DNA of 24,374 nucleotides from positions 1 to 24,374 of the forward strand of contig DASWHK010000078.1 of assembly GCA_036398215.1 (NCBI GenBank), given 5' to 3'. Of this stretch, positions 1-7,306 are shown in pieces. A program made the position numbers and the translations under genes. Under the pieces are notes generated by a model that saw nothing but the letters and a program-made list of their open reading frames with translations, did no database searches and was not told the origin of the DNA. The number at the start of each line of letters is the position of its first letter. The stretch's first letter is position 1. The stretch comes from DASWHK01 sp036398215 (GTDB taxonomy: Bacteria; Acidobacteriota; UBA890).

Positions 1-123
1 GTGATGGGTCTGGCGCGCGGACCTTGCGGGTGAGGGCAAGGAGAGCCGACGCAGGCGATGCCGGAGCCATCGTCGAGGAGGCTCGACGCGGCCATCGCCC
101 GCAAGCCCCACGCGCCCAAAGGG

Positions 124-224
124 TTGCGGCGATAAGAGGCCATCTGCCGCGTTGCCGCTCCTCGACGATGTATTCAACATCGCCGTCGTCGCGGCGCCTT
201 GCATCTGGCCTTTTCTCGCCGCAA
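124..224. repeat. 101-base imperfect palindrome
   Basis: Positions 124-171 and 177-224 are 48-base arms around the loop ATTCA (172-176). Aligned without gaps, about 31 of 48 positions are complementary. The best-matched parts are the six bases beside the loop (CGATGT with ACATCG) and the outer ends (TTGCGGCGA at 124-132). As RNA or cruciform DNA it would form a long, interrupted stem. It is part of the repeat block at 1-260. Confidence 0.6.
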
Positions 225-258
225 CCAGACCCATCACACCTCCACAACGGCCTGCTAA
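225..258 (-). repeat. Copy of a dispersed terminal repeat
   Basis: Read on the minus strand, this segment matches the plus strand at 10015-10048 at 31 of 34 positions; the three mismatches are substitutions. Positions 1-16 of the window match 10036-10051 at 15 of 16. The repeat end lies just upstream of the deacetylase gene at 270, and the related copy lies just upstream of nadE, in the same orientation relative to the downstream gene. Confidence 0.7.
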
Positions 259-261
259 ACT
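253..261 (+). promoter_or_regulatory. Candidate extended -10 promoter, TGC-TAAACT
   Basis: TG-C-TAAACT fits an extended -10 element (TGn followed by a TATAAT-like hexamer at 256-261). No good -35 hexamer is seen at the usual distance, which extended -10 promoters can tolerate. Only 8 bases separate the hexamer from the ATG at 270, so transcription would start at or within a few bases of the start codon. That fits the lack of a Shine-Dalgarno sequence and suggests a leaderless mRNA. The assignment is inferred from sequence only. Confidence 0.4.
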
Positions 262-269
262 GACGCGCC

Positions 270-896
270 ATGAAGGTCCTCGCCCTCGGATGCCACCCCG
301 ACGACATCGAGTTCGGCTGCGGCGGCACGCTGATCAAGTACGCGGCCGCCGGCCATGACGTCTACATGCTAGTGATGACCGAGGGCCACGCCGGCGGCGA
401 CTCGGCGACGCGCCGGGCGGAGCAGGAGGCGGCGGCCGCGATCATCGGCTGCGAGAAGCTGTTCTGGGGCGGCTACGTCGATACGGAGCTGCCGCTGAGC
501 CGCGCGCTGATCCAGGCGATCGAGAAGGTCATCGACGACGTCGCACCCGACTTCATCTTCGTCCACTACGGCGACGATACCCACCAGGACCATCGCGTCC
601 TCTCGAACGCGACAGTCACCGCCACTCGTTACACCCGCAACGTGCTGTTCTACGAGGGGCCGACCACGCAGCACTTCATCCCCTCCGTGTTCGTGGCCGT
701 TTCCGAGGTCATGGAGCGCAAGATCGCCGCCCTCGAAGCCCATGCCTCGCAGGCTCGCAAGACCAACATCGGCGACCTCAACATCGTCGAGCTGGTCGAG
801 GCCGCGGCGCTCTTTCGGGGGACCCAGGCGCGGATCAAGCACGCCGAGGGGTTCAGCCCGCTGCGCCTGTTCATCAACGTCGCCGCCGAGGATTGA
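270..896 (+). CDS. PIG-L (LmbE-like) family deacetylase
   Basis: This 208-residue protein is predicted to be a zinc-dependent N-deacetylase acting on an N-acetylated amino-sugar or a similar amide. It shows both family signatures. The N-terminal HPDD motif is at residues 9-12, following the hydrophobic strand MKVLALGC, and the HxDH motif (His105-Gln-Asp-His108) is mid-protein; together these supply the zinc ligands and catalytic Asp. The length is normal for a bacterial member, and no signal peptide or membrane segment is seen, so it should be cytoplasmic. Its TGA overlaps the TTG start of the aminotransferase gene, so the two are translationally coupled. The context (aminotransferase plus lipid-sugar phosphotransferase) points to sugar-nucleotide or lipid-linked sugar modification. 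The substrate cannot be told from sequence. No Shine-Dalgarno sequence precedes the ATG. Confidence 0.92.
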   Translation: MKVLALGCHPDDIEFGCGGTLIKYAAAGHDVYMLVMTEGHAGGDSATRRAEQEAAAAIIGCEKLFWGGYVDTELPLSRALIQAIEKVIDDVAPDFIFVHYGDDTHQDHRVLSNATVTATRYTRNVLFYEGPTTQHFIPSVFVAVSEVMERKIAALEAHASQARKTNIGDLNIVELVEAAALFRGTQARIKHAEGFSPLRLFINVAAED

Positions 897-2023
897 CCTT
901 GCCGGGGACCCCTCGGGCGCGGCAGATCGCGGCGGGCAGCCGAGACCCCATCCCCCACTCCCGCCCGGCGCTCGGCGATGAGGAGATCGCCGCGGTGGCT
1001 GCGGTCGTCGCCTCCGGCCACCTCGCGCAGGGCCCCCGGGTCGCCGAGCTCGAGGCGGCGCTCGCCCGCTTCCTGCACCTCGGCGCCGCCGGCCGCGAGG
1101 GCGACCACGCCGTGGCGCTCTCCTCGGGGACCGCGGCCCTGTACGCGGCGCTGCGGGCGCTCGACGTCGGTGCCGGGTCCGAGGTCCTGATCCCCGCTTA
1201 CACCTGCGCCAGCCTGCACCAGGCTGTCCACCTCGCCGGCGCCACCCCGCGCTTCGTCGATTGCGACCCGGCGACCCTCAACCCGGACCCCGAGGACGCC
1301 CGGCGCAAGCTCGGCCACGCCACCGACGCCATCATCGTTCCCCACCTTTTCGGCCTGCCGGCGGACATCGACGCCTTCGTCGAGCTCGGCCCGCCGGTGA
1401 TCGAAGACTGCGCCCAGACCCTCGGAGTCGAGCTCGGGCGGCGCGCCGTCGGCAGCTTCGGGCAACTGACGGTCTGCTCCTTCTACGCCACCAAGCTGCT
1501 CGCCGCCGGCGAGGGCGGCATGGTGCTCTCCGCCGACCGTGGGCTCGCCGCCAAGGTCGCCGAGCTGCGCGACTGCGAGGACCGGCGCGGCAACCCCGAG
1601 GCCTTCAACTTCAAGATGAGCGACCTGCACGCCGCCGTCGGGGTCATCCAGCTCCGCCGCCTGGAGGCCTTCTTGAGCCGCCGGCGGCAGCTCGCCCACC
1701 GCTATCGCGACGCGCTCGCCGGCGTCGACCTCGGCCTGCCGGCCCAACCCGACGACCGCGGCCACGCCTGGTTCCGTTTCGTCGTGCGCCTGGACGGGCA
1801 GGACCTCGACGCGCTGCTGCAGCGCTGTGCCCGACACGGGCTGGTGGCGGCGCGGCCGGTCGGCCGTCTGGTGGCCGCGGTCGAGGCCAGCCTCGACGAG
1901 CTGCCGGGTTGCCGGCAGGCATGGGCGTCCGCGTGCTCGGTGCCCCTCTACCCGGCGCTCACCGACGACGAGGCCGGCCGAGTCGTGGAGGGCTTCGTTG
2001 CCGCGCTGGGAGACGGCCGGTGA
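893..2023 (+). CDS. DegT/DnrJ/EryC1/StrS-family PLP aminotransferase
   Basis: This 376-residue protein belongs to the sugar aminotransferase family, which transfers an amino group (usually from glutamate) to a keto-sugar nucleotide using PLP. The N-terminus has the family's 'H-S-R-P-x-L-G-D-E-E' opening and a Gly/Ser-rich stretch (LSSGTAALYAAL) for PLP phosphate binding. IEDCAQ at residues 170-175 carries Asp172 and Gln175, which contact the PLP ring. The internal aldimine lysine is Lys201 in SFYATKLLAAGEGG. TTG at 893 is the start that keeps a full-length fold; it overlaps the upstream TGA as TTGA. The 3' end overlaps the next start as GTGA, so three genes are chained in one operon. The family also includes non-sugar branches, so the exact substrate is open. 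Confidence 0.92.
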   Translation: MTLPGTPRARQIAAGSRDPIPHSRPALGDEEIAAVAAVVASGHLAQGPRVAELEAALARFLHLGAAGREGDHAVALSSGTAALYAALRALDVGAGSEVLIPAYTCASLHQAVHLAGATPRFVDCDPATLNPDPEDARRKLGHATDAIIVPHLFGLPADIDAFVELGPPVIEDCAQTLGVELGRRAVGSFGQLTVCSFYATKLLAAGEGGMVLSADRGLAAKVAELRDCEDRRGNPEAFNFKMSDLHAAVGVIQLRRLEAFLSRRRQLAHRYRDALAGVDLGLPAQPDDRGHAWFRFVVRLDGQDLDALLQRCARHGLVAARPVGRLVAAVEASLDELPGCRQAWASACSVPLYPALTDDEAGRVVEGFVAALGDGR

Positions 2024-3606
2024 AAGCCAACCCTCCGATCTCGCCGGCGGGCGCCGGCACCTGGCTGTTGCGCGCCGCCTTGCTGGCCGCTGCCGCCGCC
2101 TTGCTGCTGCCGCCGGTCCGCTCGCTGTTCTTCGCTGCCGGCGCCCGCTGGGCGTATGTCCTGGCATTGAGCTTCACCATCGCGGCGCTGGCGGCGCCGC
2201 TGCTGCGCGCCGTCGCCTGGCGAGTCGGTGCCCTGGATCGACCCGACGGCGACGCCGGGCGCAAGATCCACGACCGCCCGACCGCGTTGTTCGGTGGGCT
2301 GGCTGTCTGGGTCGGCGTGGTGGGAGCGCTGCTGGCCAACGGCGTCTGGCCGCAAGGGCTGGCGCCGGTTCTGGCGACGGCGACGCTGTTGATGGCCTTC
2401 TCGGCCGCCGACGACCTTCGCCCGATCGGCTCTTCGCTCAAGCTCACCGTCTTTCTGGTGTGCTCCGTCCTGGCGGTGGCGGCGGGAGCGCGGGCCACCA
2501 CTTTCGACCAGTCGCCGCTCGGCACCGTGCTGAACATCGTGCTGAGTGTCGTGTGGATCATCGGCATCTTCAACTCGCTGAACTTCCTCGACGGAATGGA
2601 TGGGCTCGCCACCGGGCTGTCGGTGATCATCGCCGGCTTCCTCGGCGTCGTCGCCTTCGAAACCGCGCAACCGGCCCTTGGCTGGGCGGCCGCGGCGATC
2701 GCCGGCGCCTGCCTGGGCTTCATTCCCTACAACTTCCGTCCCGGCAAGCGGGCGACGATGTTCCTCGGCGACGCCGGCAGCAACTTCCTCGGCTTCATGC
2801 TCGCCAGCCTCGCTCTTCTCGGCTACTGGGCGGACGCCGACCCGCTGGTGGCGATCAGCAGCCCGATCCTGATCTTTTCGGTGCTGATCTACGACATGAC
2901 CTACATCACGCTCGACCGCATCGCATCGGGCAAGGTGCGCTCGTTCTACGAGTGGATCGATTACGTCGGTCAGGACCACCTGCATCACCGCGTGGCGGCG
3001 GTCCTCGGCGGCCGCGCCAAGGCCGTCGTCTTCATCCTGATGATGAGCGCCACGCTGGGGATCGCGGCGCTCGGCCTGCGCAACGCCACCCCCGGAGCAG
3101 CCGCGCTCCTCCTGCTGCAGGCGTTTCTGGTCCTGAGCCTGATCACCATGCTCGAGCGACGAGGCAAGGGCCTGCTGCGCGGCTTTTTCCACGCGCCCCC
3201 GCCGGCCGGCTCCAATCCGGGGCGCCCGCCGGTCCTGGTGGTCGATTTCGACAACACGATCGCCTCGCCCTACGGCTATCCGGAGATCGGCAAGCCCATC
3301 GAGGGGTCACGCCGCTTCCTGCGGCTGCTGAAGAACGAGGGCTGGAAGATCATCATCTACAGTTGCCGGTCCGGGGCCGAGCACGAGGCGGTGATGGCGA
3401 AGTGGCTCGAGGAGAACGAGATCCCCTTCGACGAGATCAACCGCAACTCGTCGTACCCGTGGGCCTCCGGCAAGCCGGTCGGAGACGTTTATCTCGACGA
3501 TCGCGGCGTGCGTTTCGAGGGGCGCTGGGACGCCGCCTACCAGAAGGTCCAGGAGCTCCTGCATCTCGAGGGCCCCAACCTGATCGGCGAGCGGACCCGG
3601 CGCTAG
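2020..3606 (+). CDS. WecA/MraY-type undecaprenyl-P sugar-1-P transferase fused to a HAD-like domain
   Basis: This 528-residue protein has two parts. Residues 1 to about 395 form a polytopic membrane phosphotransferase of the WecA/MraY superfamily, which moves a HexNAc-1-phosphate from a UDP-sugar onto undecaprenyl phosphate. Diagnostic motifs are Asp131-Asp132 (AADDLRP), NFLDGMDG at 188-195, the GDAGSNF loop at 250-256 and DHLHHR at 319-324. Residues about 404-520 form a soluble HAD-like domain: motif I DFDNT with Asp409 and Asp411, motif II Ser in YSCRS (about 448-451), Lys485, and the acidic motif GDVYLDDR with Asp493-Asp494. All key HAD residues are present, so phosphatase activity is plausible. 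Stand-alone WecA proteins usually end near residue 350-390, so the C-terminal domain is an addition. The GTG start overlaps the aminotransferase stop. Linking the HAD domain to turnover of a lipid-linked or sugar phosphate is inference. Confidence 0.9.
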   Translation: MKANPPISPAGAGTWLLRAALLAAAAALLLPPVRSLFFAAGARWAYVLALSFTIAALAAPLLRAVAWRVGALDRPDGDAGRKIHDRPTALFGGLAVWVGVVGALLANGVWPQGLAPVLATATLLMAFSAADDLRPIGSSLKLTVFLVCSVLAVAAGARATTFDQSPLGTVLNIVLSVVWIIGIFNSLNFLDGMDGLATGLSVIIAGFLGVVAFETAQPALGWAAAAIAGACLGFIPYNFRPGKRATMFLGDAGSNFLGFMLASLALLGYWADADPLVAISSPILIFSVLIYDMTYITLDRIASGKVRSFYEWIDYVGQDHLHHRVAAVLGGRAKAVVFILMMSATLGIAALGLRNATPGAAALLLLQAFLVLSLITMLERRGKGLLRGFFHAPPPAGSNPGRPPVLVVDFDNTIASPYGYPEIGKPIEGSRRFLRLLKNEGWKIIIYSCRSGAEHEAVMAKWLEENEIPFDEINRNSSYPWASGKPVGDVYLDDRGVRFEGRWDAAYQKVQELLHLEGPNLIGERTRR

Positions 3607-3696
3607 TGTCAGAGATCCGCAGCATTTTGCGGGCGCCACAACGGGCGCGGTCAAGGCGCGACACCTCTGCGCGAGCCCGAGGAAGGGTCGCCGGCT

Positions 3697-4788
3697 TCAT
3701 TGCAGCAATGCCGTCTCGATGACCATTCCGGGGCCGAAGCCCACGGCAACGCACGGCCGCGGCGCGTTCCGGGCCCGCAGTCGCTCGAGGATGAACACCA
3801 ATGTCGCCGATGACATGTTTCCGAACTCGGAGAGCACCTCACGGGAAGTCGCCAGGGCGCCGCTGTCGAGGCCGATCGCGTCGCCGAAGGCGCTGAGGAT
3901 GCGCGGGCCGCCGGGATGCACGGCCCAGGAGCGCACTGCCTCGATCGTCAGGTCGTGCTCCCCCAACCAGTCGCCCAACCAATCGGCCACCTGCCCCCTG
4001 ATCAGCTCCGGCACCCGCGGCGACAGCGTCATGTGGAACCCGTGGTCACCGATCCTCCAGGTCATGGCATCTGCGGAGCCCGGCAACAACAAGGTCCCGT
4101 GGCCGACCGATGTCCACCCGCCACCGGCCGCGGACGGCGCCGCGCCCACGACGGCGGCCGCGCCGTCGGCGAACAGGGCGTTGGCGACGATCTTCTCGGC
4201 GTCCCAGCCGTAGAAGAAATGCAGCGTGCAGAGCTCGACGGAGCACACCAGCACGATGGCCGCCGGATCGGCCTCGACGAACGAAGCGGCGACCCGCAGG
4301 CCGTTGAGCGCCCCGTGGCAGCCCATGAACCCGACGTGGGTCCGTTGCACGGTGGGCGGTAGGCCGAGCTCCTCGATCAGCGCCGCGTCGACCCCGGGCG
4401 CGTGGAAGCCGGTGCACGAGACGGTCACCAGATGGGTGACGGCCGCTGGATCGAGTCGCGCATCGGCCACCGCGCGGGCGGCGGCCTGGGCGGTGAGCGC
4501 CGGAGCCTCGCGCTCGTAGCGCTGCATCCGCTGCATCGTCGTCGGTCCGCCATCGGTGGCGTCGGCGGCTTTCGGATAGAACGATTGGCGGGCGAAGGGC
4601 TCGCCGTCGGCCGCCTCCAGCAGCACACTGTGCCGGTTGCGCACCCCGGAGCGGCGATAGAGGGCCGGGATGAGGCGCAGCTTGTCCTCCTGCTGCCGGC
4701 AAAACTCGCGGCTGACCATCGCCGCGTCGTCCTGGGAGATCGAATGACGGGGCACGGCGGTCCCGATGCCGGTGAGCCTCAGGGCCAT
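3697..4788 (-). CDS. Type III polyketide synthase (chalcone/alkylresorcinol synthase-like)
   Basis: This 363-residue homodimer-type ketosynthase is predicted to extend an acyl-CoA starter with malonyl-CoA to form a resorcinol or pyrone ring. The triad is visible: Cys157 in GFMGCHGALNGL, His291 in VHPGGPRIL and Asn324 in GNMSSATL. The His-Asn spacing of 33 equals that of plant chalcone synthase. The C-terminal GFGPGMVIE signature is intact. The ATG at 4788 follows a purine-rich AGGGGGTG. The gene overlaps the end of the FAD oxidoreductase gene by 10 bases, making it third in a three-gene operon. The gene set resembles srsABC of Streptomyces griseus (PKS, methyltransferase, flavoprotein hydroxylase), which makes phenolic lipids and their quinones. 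That suggests, but does not prove, a long-chain alkylresorcinol or alkylpyrone product. Confidence 0.92.
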   Translation of the reverse strand: MALRLTGIGTAVPRHSISQDDAAMVSREFCRQQEDKLRLIPALYRRSGVRNRHSVLLEAADGEPFARQSFYPKAADATDGGPTTMQRMQRYEREAPALTAQAAARAVADARLDPAAVTHLVTVSCTGFHAPGVDAALIEELGLPPTVQRTHVGFMGCHGALNGLRVAASFVEADPAAIVLVCSVELCTLHFFYGWDAEKIVANALFADGAAAVVGAAPSAAGGGWTSVGHGTLLLPGSADAMTWRIGDHGFHMTLSPRVPELIRGQVADWLGDWLGEHDLTIEAVRSWAVHPGGPRILSAFGDAIGLDSGALATSREVLSEFGNMSSATLVFILERLRARNAPRPCVAVGFGPGMVIETALLQ

Positions 4789-5999
4789 GGGGTCACCCCC
4801 TGTGGGCCGAGCCCGCCCGGGTCCGCCGCCGGGCCCGCTTGCAAGCGGTTGACCAACGGCACACCGAGGCGCGGCCAGGCTGCCACGGCGGTCAGGGCGA
4901 GCCGGGCGGCCGGCGGCCGGCGCAGCAACCAGCCGAGCGCCCGGCAGGCACGCTGCCATGTCGCCGCCTGGCGACGATGCCGTCGCTCCCACTCGCCGGC
5001 CAGAGCCGGCTTCCAGGCGCTCACCGCCTCCCGTACCAGCGGCTCCAGCGACAGCGCCGCCGCCAGCGCCCACCCGATCCCCTCGCCGGTGAAGGGCTCG
5101 GCGTAGCCGGCGGCGTCGCCGAGCAGGAAGAGGCGTTCGCCGGCGACCCGGGACGGCCGCGATCCGAGGGGCGGCGTACCGCTCCAGGACCCGGAGACGA
5201 CGCCGGCGATGCGCGGGAACCCGGCCTCGGCGAGGATCCGCCGGCAGGCGGCCGCCGGCCCGACCTCGCGCACGAACGATTGATCGAGCGCCGCGGCGAC
5301 GTTGAGTCGGCCGTCCTCCAGGCGGACGCAACCGACGTACCCGCCGGTGCCAACCGCCATGTAGACGGTCCCGGGCCGATAGGACCGTGGCGCTCCGCTG
5401 ACGATCCGGGCGACGCCGATCCGCGCCCCGGCAACCCGTCGCGGACGTTCCGTGGACGCGGCGGCCCGGCGCCCGGCTGATTGCCGGCGGCCGGCCAGCG
5501 GGCTTCCGAGCCCGCAGGCCGCCACCACCACTTTGGCCTCGACCTCGATCACCTCCCCCCGGCACCGCAGAACGACCGGGCGCGATCCGCCCGCCGGCTC
5601 GCCGGCTCGCAGCTCGGCGACGGCTCCAGGGCGGAAGTCGGCGCCGGCGGCGACGGCCGCATCGACCAGCGAAGCATCCAGCGCGTAGCGGGAGACCGCG
5701 GCGCCGCCGGGCAGCGGCAGGTCCAGGCCACGATTCCAGCCGCGTAGCTCGAATCGCTCGAGCGGCACGGCCCCCAGGTCGCCGGGAAGCCGCCCGAGGC
5801 CGATCGCATCGAGCAAACCGAGCGTCTTGGCACCGAGACATCCCCCACAAACCTTGTGGCGCGGGAAGCTGTGGCGGTCCACCAGCAACACCTCGGCGCC
5901 GCCGGCGGCGAGCGCCCGGGCGAGCACGGCTCCCGCCGGTCCGGCACCGATCACGATCACGTCACGGCATCGGGACGCCCGGCGGTGATGGCGGCTCAC
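4779..5999 (-). CDS. FAD-dependent oxidoreductase (geranylgeranyl-reductase/flavin monooxygenase type)
   Basis: This 406-residue flavoprotein has an N-terminal dinucleotide-binding fold (VIVIGAGPAG, with GxGxxG at 18-23 and the acidic Asp41 ending strand 2). It has the PRHKVCGG element at 46-53 typical of the geranylgeranyl reductase/COG0644 group, and a second FAD signature, LFLLGDAAGYAEPFTGEGIG, toward the C-terminus. It could hydroxylate an aromatic ring or reduce a double bond; motifs cannot decide. Placement between a methyltransferase and a type III PKS favours tailoring of the polyketide or phenolic lipid. The GTG start at 5999 overlaps the methyltransferase stop as GTGA, and the 3' end overlaps the PKS start by 10 bases. 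Upstream in-frame codons exist but would run into the methyltransferase gene. Confidence 0.9.
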   Translation of the reverse strand: MSRHHRRASRCRDVIVIGAGPAGAVLARALAAGGAEVLLVDRHSFPRHKVCGGCLGAKTLGLLDAIGLGRLPGDLGAVPLERFELRGWNRGLDLPLPGGAAVSRYALDASLVDAAVAAGADFRPGAVAELRAGEPAGGSRPVVLRCRGEVIEVEAKVVVAACGLGSPLAGRRQSAGRRAAASTERPRRVAGARIGVARIVSGAPRSYRPGTVYMAVGTGGYVGCVRLEDGRLNVAAALDQSFVREVGPAAACRRILAEAGFPRIAGVVSGSWSGTPPLGSRPSRVAGERLFLLGDAAGYAEPFTGEGIGWALAAALSLEPLVREAVSAWKPALAGEWERRHRRQAATWQRACRALGWLLRRPPAARLALTAVAAWPRLGVPLVNRLQAGPAADPGGLGPQGVTPWP

Positions 6000-6709
6000 G
6001 ACGCCGCCCGCGATCGCGACCACGACAGGCTGAAGCGGCACGGCCAGCAGCGTCGGACCTCGGCGTCGAGCCCGGCACGATCGGCCAGGGCAAGTGCCTC
6101 GTCCCGGGTGAACGCCGCGCGCACCGAAAGGGGTCCGTCGATACGTGCAACGTCGGAGCGGGTCAGCAGCCGGGTGCCCATCCAGGCCAGCAGAAATCCG
6201 CTGAAGCCACGCTCGAGATCCTGCACGACGATCATCCGGCGCGCCGCCGCCGCCATCCGCCGCAACAGGTCGGCGGCGTCCTCTTCGTCGAGATGGTGAA
6301 GGAACAACGTACAGTAGATCACGTCGAAGCCGGACGGAACGGAATCGCGGAGCACGTCGGCGCGGAAGAATCGGGCGCCGGATCGCCGGCGCGCGGCGGC
6401 CTCCCGGGCGCGGGCAACGGCCAGCAGGCTGATGTCGCACCCTTCGATCTGCGCCTCGACACCACGTTGCCAGGCTCGCGCTTCCAGGGCCAGCGCGACG
6501 TCGCCGCCACCGCAGGCAAGGTCCAGAACCCGCAGCGCGCCCTCCGCGGGGATCGCGCCACGGCGAGCGATCTCGGACCATAGCTGGCCGGCGCTACGCG
6601 ACACCCGGTTGATGCGGCCGAGCGCATCGAGCGCCCGGCGGTGGCGCCGCTCGTCGAGCCCCGGCGAGTCCATGAGCTCGGGACGGCGGTCACGCGTCAG
6701 GGTCGACAT
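5996..6709 (-). CDS. SAM-dependent class I methyltransferase
   Basis: This 237-residue protein has the class I motif VLDLACGGGD at residues 61-70, where SAM binds. It also has an acidic strand-2 end (IEGCDIS) and an FDVIYCTLFLHHL segment matching motif IV and the following helix. No membrane anchor is seen. It is the first gene of the minus-strand operon ahead of the FAD enzyme and type III PKS. A strong GGAGG (6720-6724) precedes its ATG by about 10 bases. It likely O- or C-methylates the polyketide-derived ring. A role in quinone methylation is an alternative, since small UbiE-like methyltransferases share this fold. It is divergent from the HTH gene at 6946; on the minus strand a GATACT hexamer lies about 40 bases upstream but has no good -35 partner. 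Confidence 0.88.
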   Translation of the reverse strand: MSTLTRDRRPELMDSPGLDERRHRRALDALGRINRVSRSAGQLWSEIARRGAIPAEGALRVLDLACGGGDVALALEARAWQRGVEAQIEGCDISLLAVARAREAAARRRSGARFFRADVLRDSVPSGFDVIYCTLFLHHLDEEDAADLLRRMAAAARRMIVVQDLERGFSGFLLAWMGTRLLTRSDVARIDGPLSVRAAFTRDEALALADRAGLDAEVRRCWPCRFSLSWSRSRAAS

Positions 6710-6799
6710 TATTCACCACCCTCCGAGCGGCTTGCCGACCGCGCCGTCAGGGACGTGCATTTCCGCACAGTATCGCTCACTTCTGCACACGATTTCCCC

Positions 6800-6828
6800 T
6801 TGACAGCCTAGCCGCTCCTCCGTAGAGT
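6800..6828 (+). promoter_or_regulatory. Sigma-70-type promoter for the first HTH gene
   Basis: A perfect -35 hexamer TTGACA (6800-6805) is followed by 17 bases and TAGAGT (6823-6828) as -10. This is the best housekeeping-type promoter in the window. It would leave a leader of about 110 bases before the ATG at 6946. Two GCACA motifs lie just upstream (near 6765 and 6785), 20 bases apart. Confidence 0.6.
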
Positions 6829-6945
6829 GGAACACTTGAGCGTGTTCATACGCAGCCCTGAACAGCCCTCGCCTGCCGGGATGTCTCGCCCCACGCAGTT
6901 GGAGGGAGGCGCGGACATCGTCCGGTATTGCGAAGGAGAACGCAA

Positions 6946-7137
6946 ATGCAGGAAACGCGGCCAACCATCATGACCCTGGACGAGGTGGCCAAGTACCTTC
7001 GTCTGCACAAATCAACGGTCTACCGAATGGCGCGCGAGGGCAAGCTCCCCGGCAACAAGGTCGCCGGGCAATGGCGTTTCAAGAAGGAGCGGCTGGTCGC
7101 CTGGTTCGAGGAGCAGCAGGAGCTCGGCGAGCTCTAA
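6946..7137 (+). CDS. Small excisionase-like (HTH_17, MerR-type) DNA-binding protein
   Basis: This 63-residue protein is almost entirely one winged-HTH domain: TLDEVAKYLRLHKSTVYRMA forms the helix-turn-helix, and GKLPGNKVAGQWRFKKERL the wing. Such proteins (excisionase-family or BldC-like size) bind DNA as small regulators or architectural factors. The ATG at 6946 is chosen over an in-frame ATG six codons upstream because AAGGAGAA (6933-6940) sits at good spacing. It is monocistronic, between its own promoter (6800-6828) and a strong terminator (7179-7207). A close paralogue lies at 10327-10548. There is no adjacent integrase or phage gene, so a true excisionase role is unlikely. Confidence 0.88.
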   Translation: MQETRPTIMTLDEVAKYLRLHKSTVYRMAREGKLPGNKVAGQWRFKKERLVAWFEEQQELGEL

Positions 7138-7178
7138 GTGTTCCGGGCGGACCCGGCCCCCGGACCCGCACGCCACCG

Positions 7179-7207
7179 CGCACCGCACCCGGCGGTGCGT
7201 TTTTTTT
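7179..7207 (+). terminator. Intrinsic (rho-independent) terminator
   Basis: A perfect 8-base-pair stem, CGCACCGC (7179-7186) with GCGGTGCG (7192-7199), and a 5-base loop are followed at once by eight T residues (7200-7207). It lies 41 bases after the HTH gene stop and before the ATPase gene, separating the two transcripts. Confidence 0.9.
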
Positions 7208-7306
7208 GTCCTCCGCGGCCGCGCCGGGTGGGGATTTTTGCCCGCGACCCCGGAAACCCCCTGGCCGTGGCCGTCCCATTTCGAGAAACGACCCCCGCTG
7301 CGGAAG

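Larger units (their letters stand above)
1..260. repeat. Non-coding, palindrome-rich repeat block
   Basis: No convincing gene is seen here. The 13 bases GTGATGGGTCTGG at 1-13 recur inverted at 225-237, so the block looks like an element with terminal inverted repeats whose left end is cut by the window edge. Inside are a small hairpin (22-27 with 36-41), a perfect 12-base inverted repeat (69-80 with 158-169) and a long imperfect palindrome (124-224). The right end, 225-258, matches a second locus near 10015-10048. This looks like a MITE-like or insertion-sequence-derived remnant, which is inference because no transposase is present. Confidence 0.55.

Noticed and set aside
24..358. Coding frames at the left edge
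   Set aside because: They follow the palindromic repeat and run across the deacetylase start; no protein-like pattern.
3607..3696. Bidirectional terminator between the convergent WecA-HAD and PKS operons
   Set aside because: Only a weak 5-base CCGCA/TGCGG stem without a T-tract is visible on either strand.
6946..7137. Phage or integrative-element module around the excisionase-like gene
   Set aside because: No integrase, attachment-site repeats or tRNA were found nearby, and neighbours are housekeeping genes.
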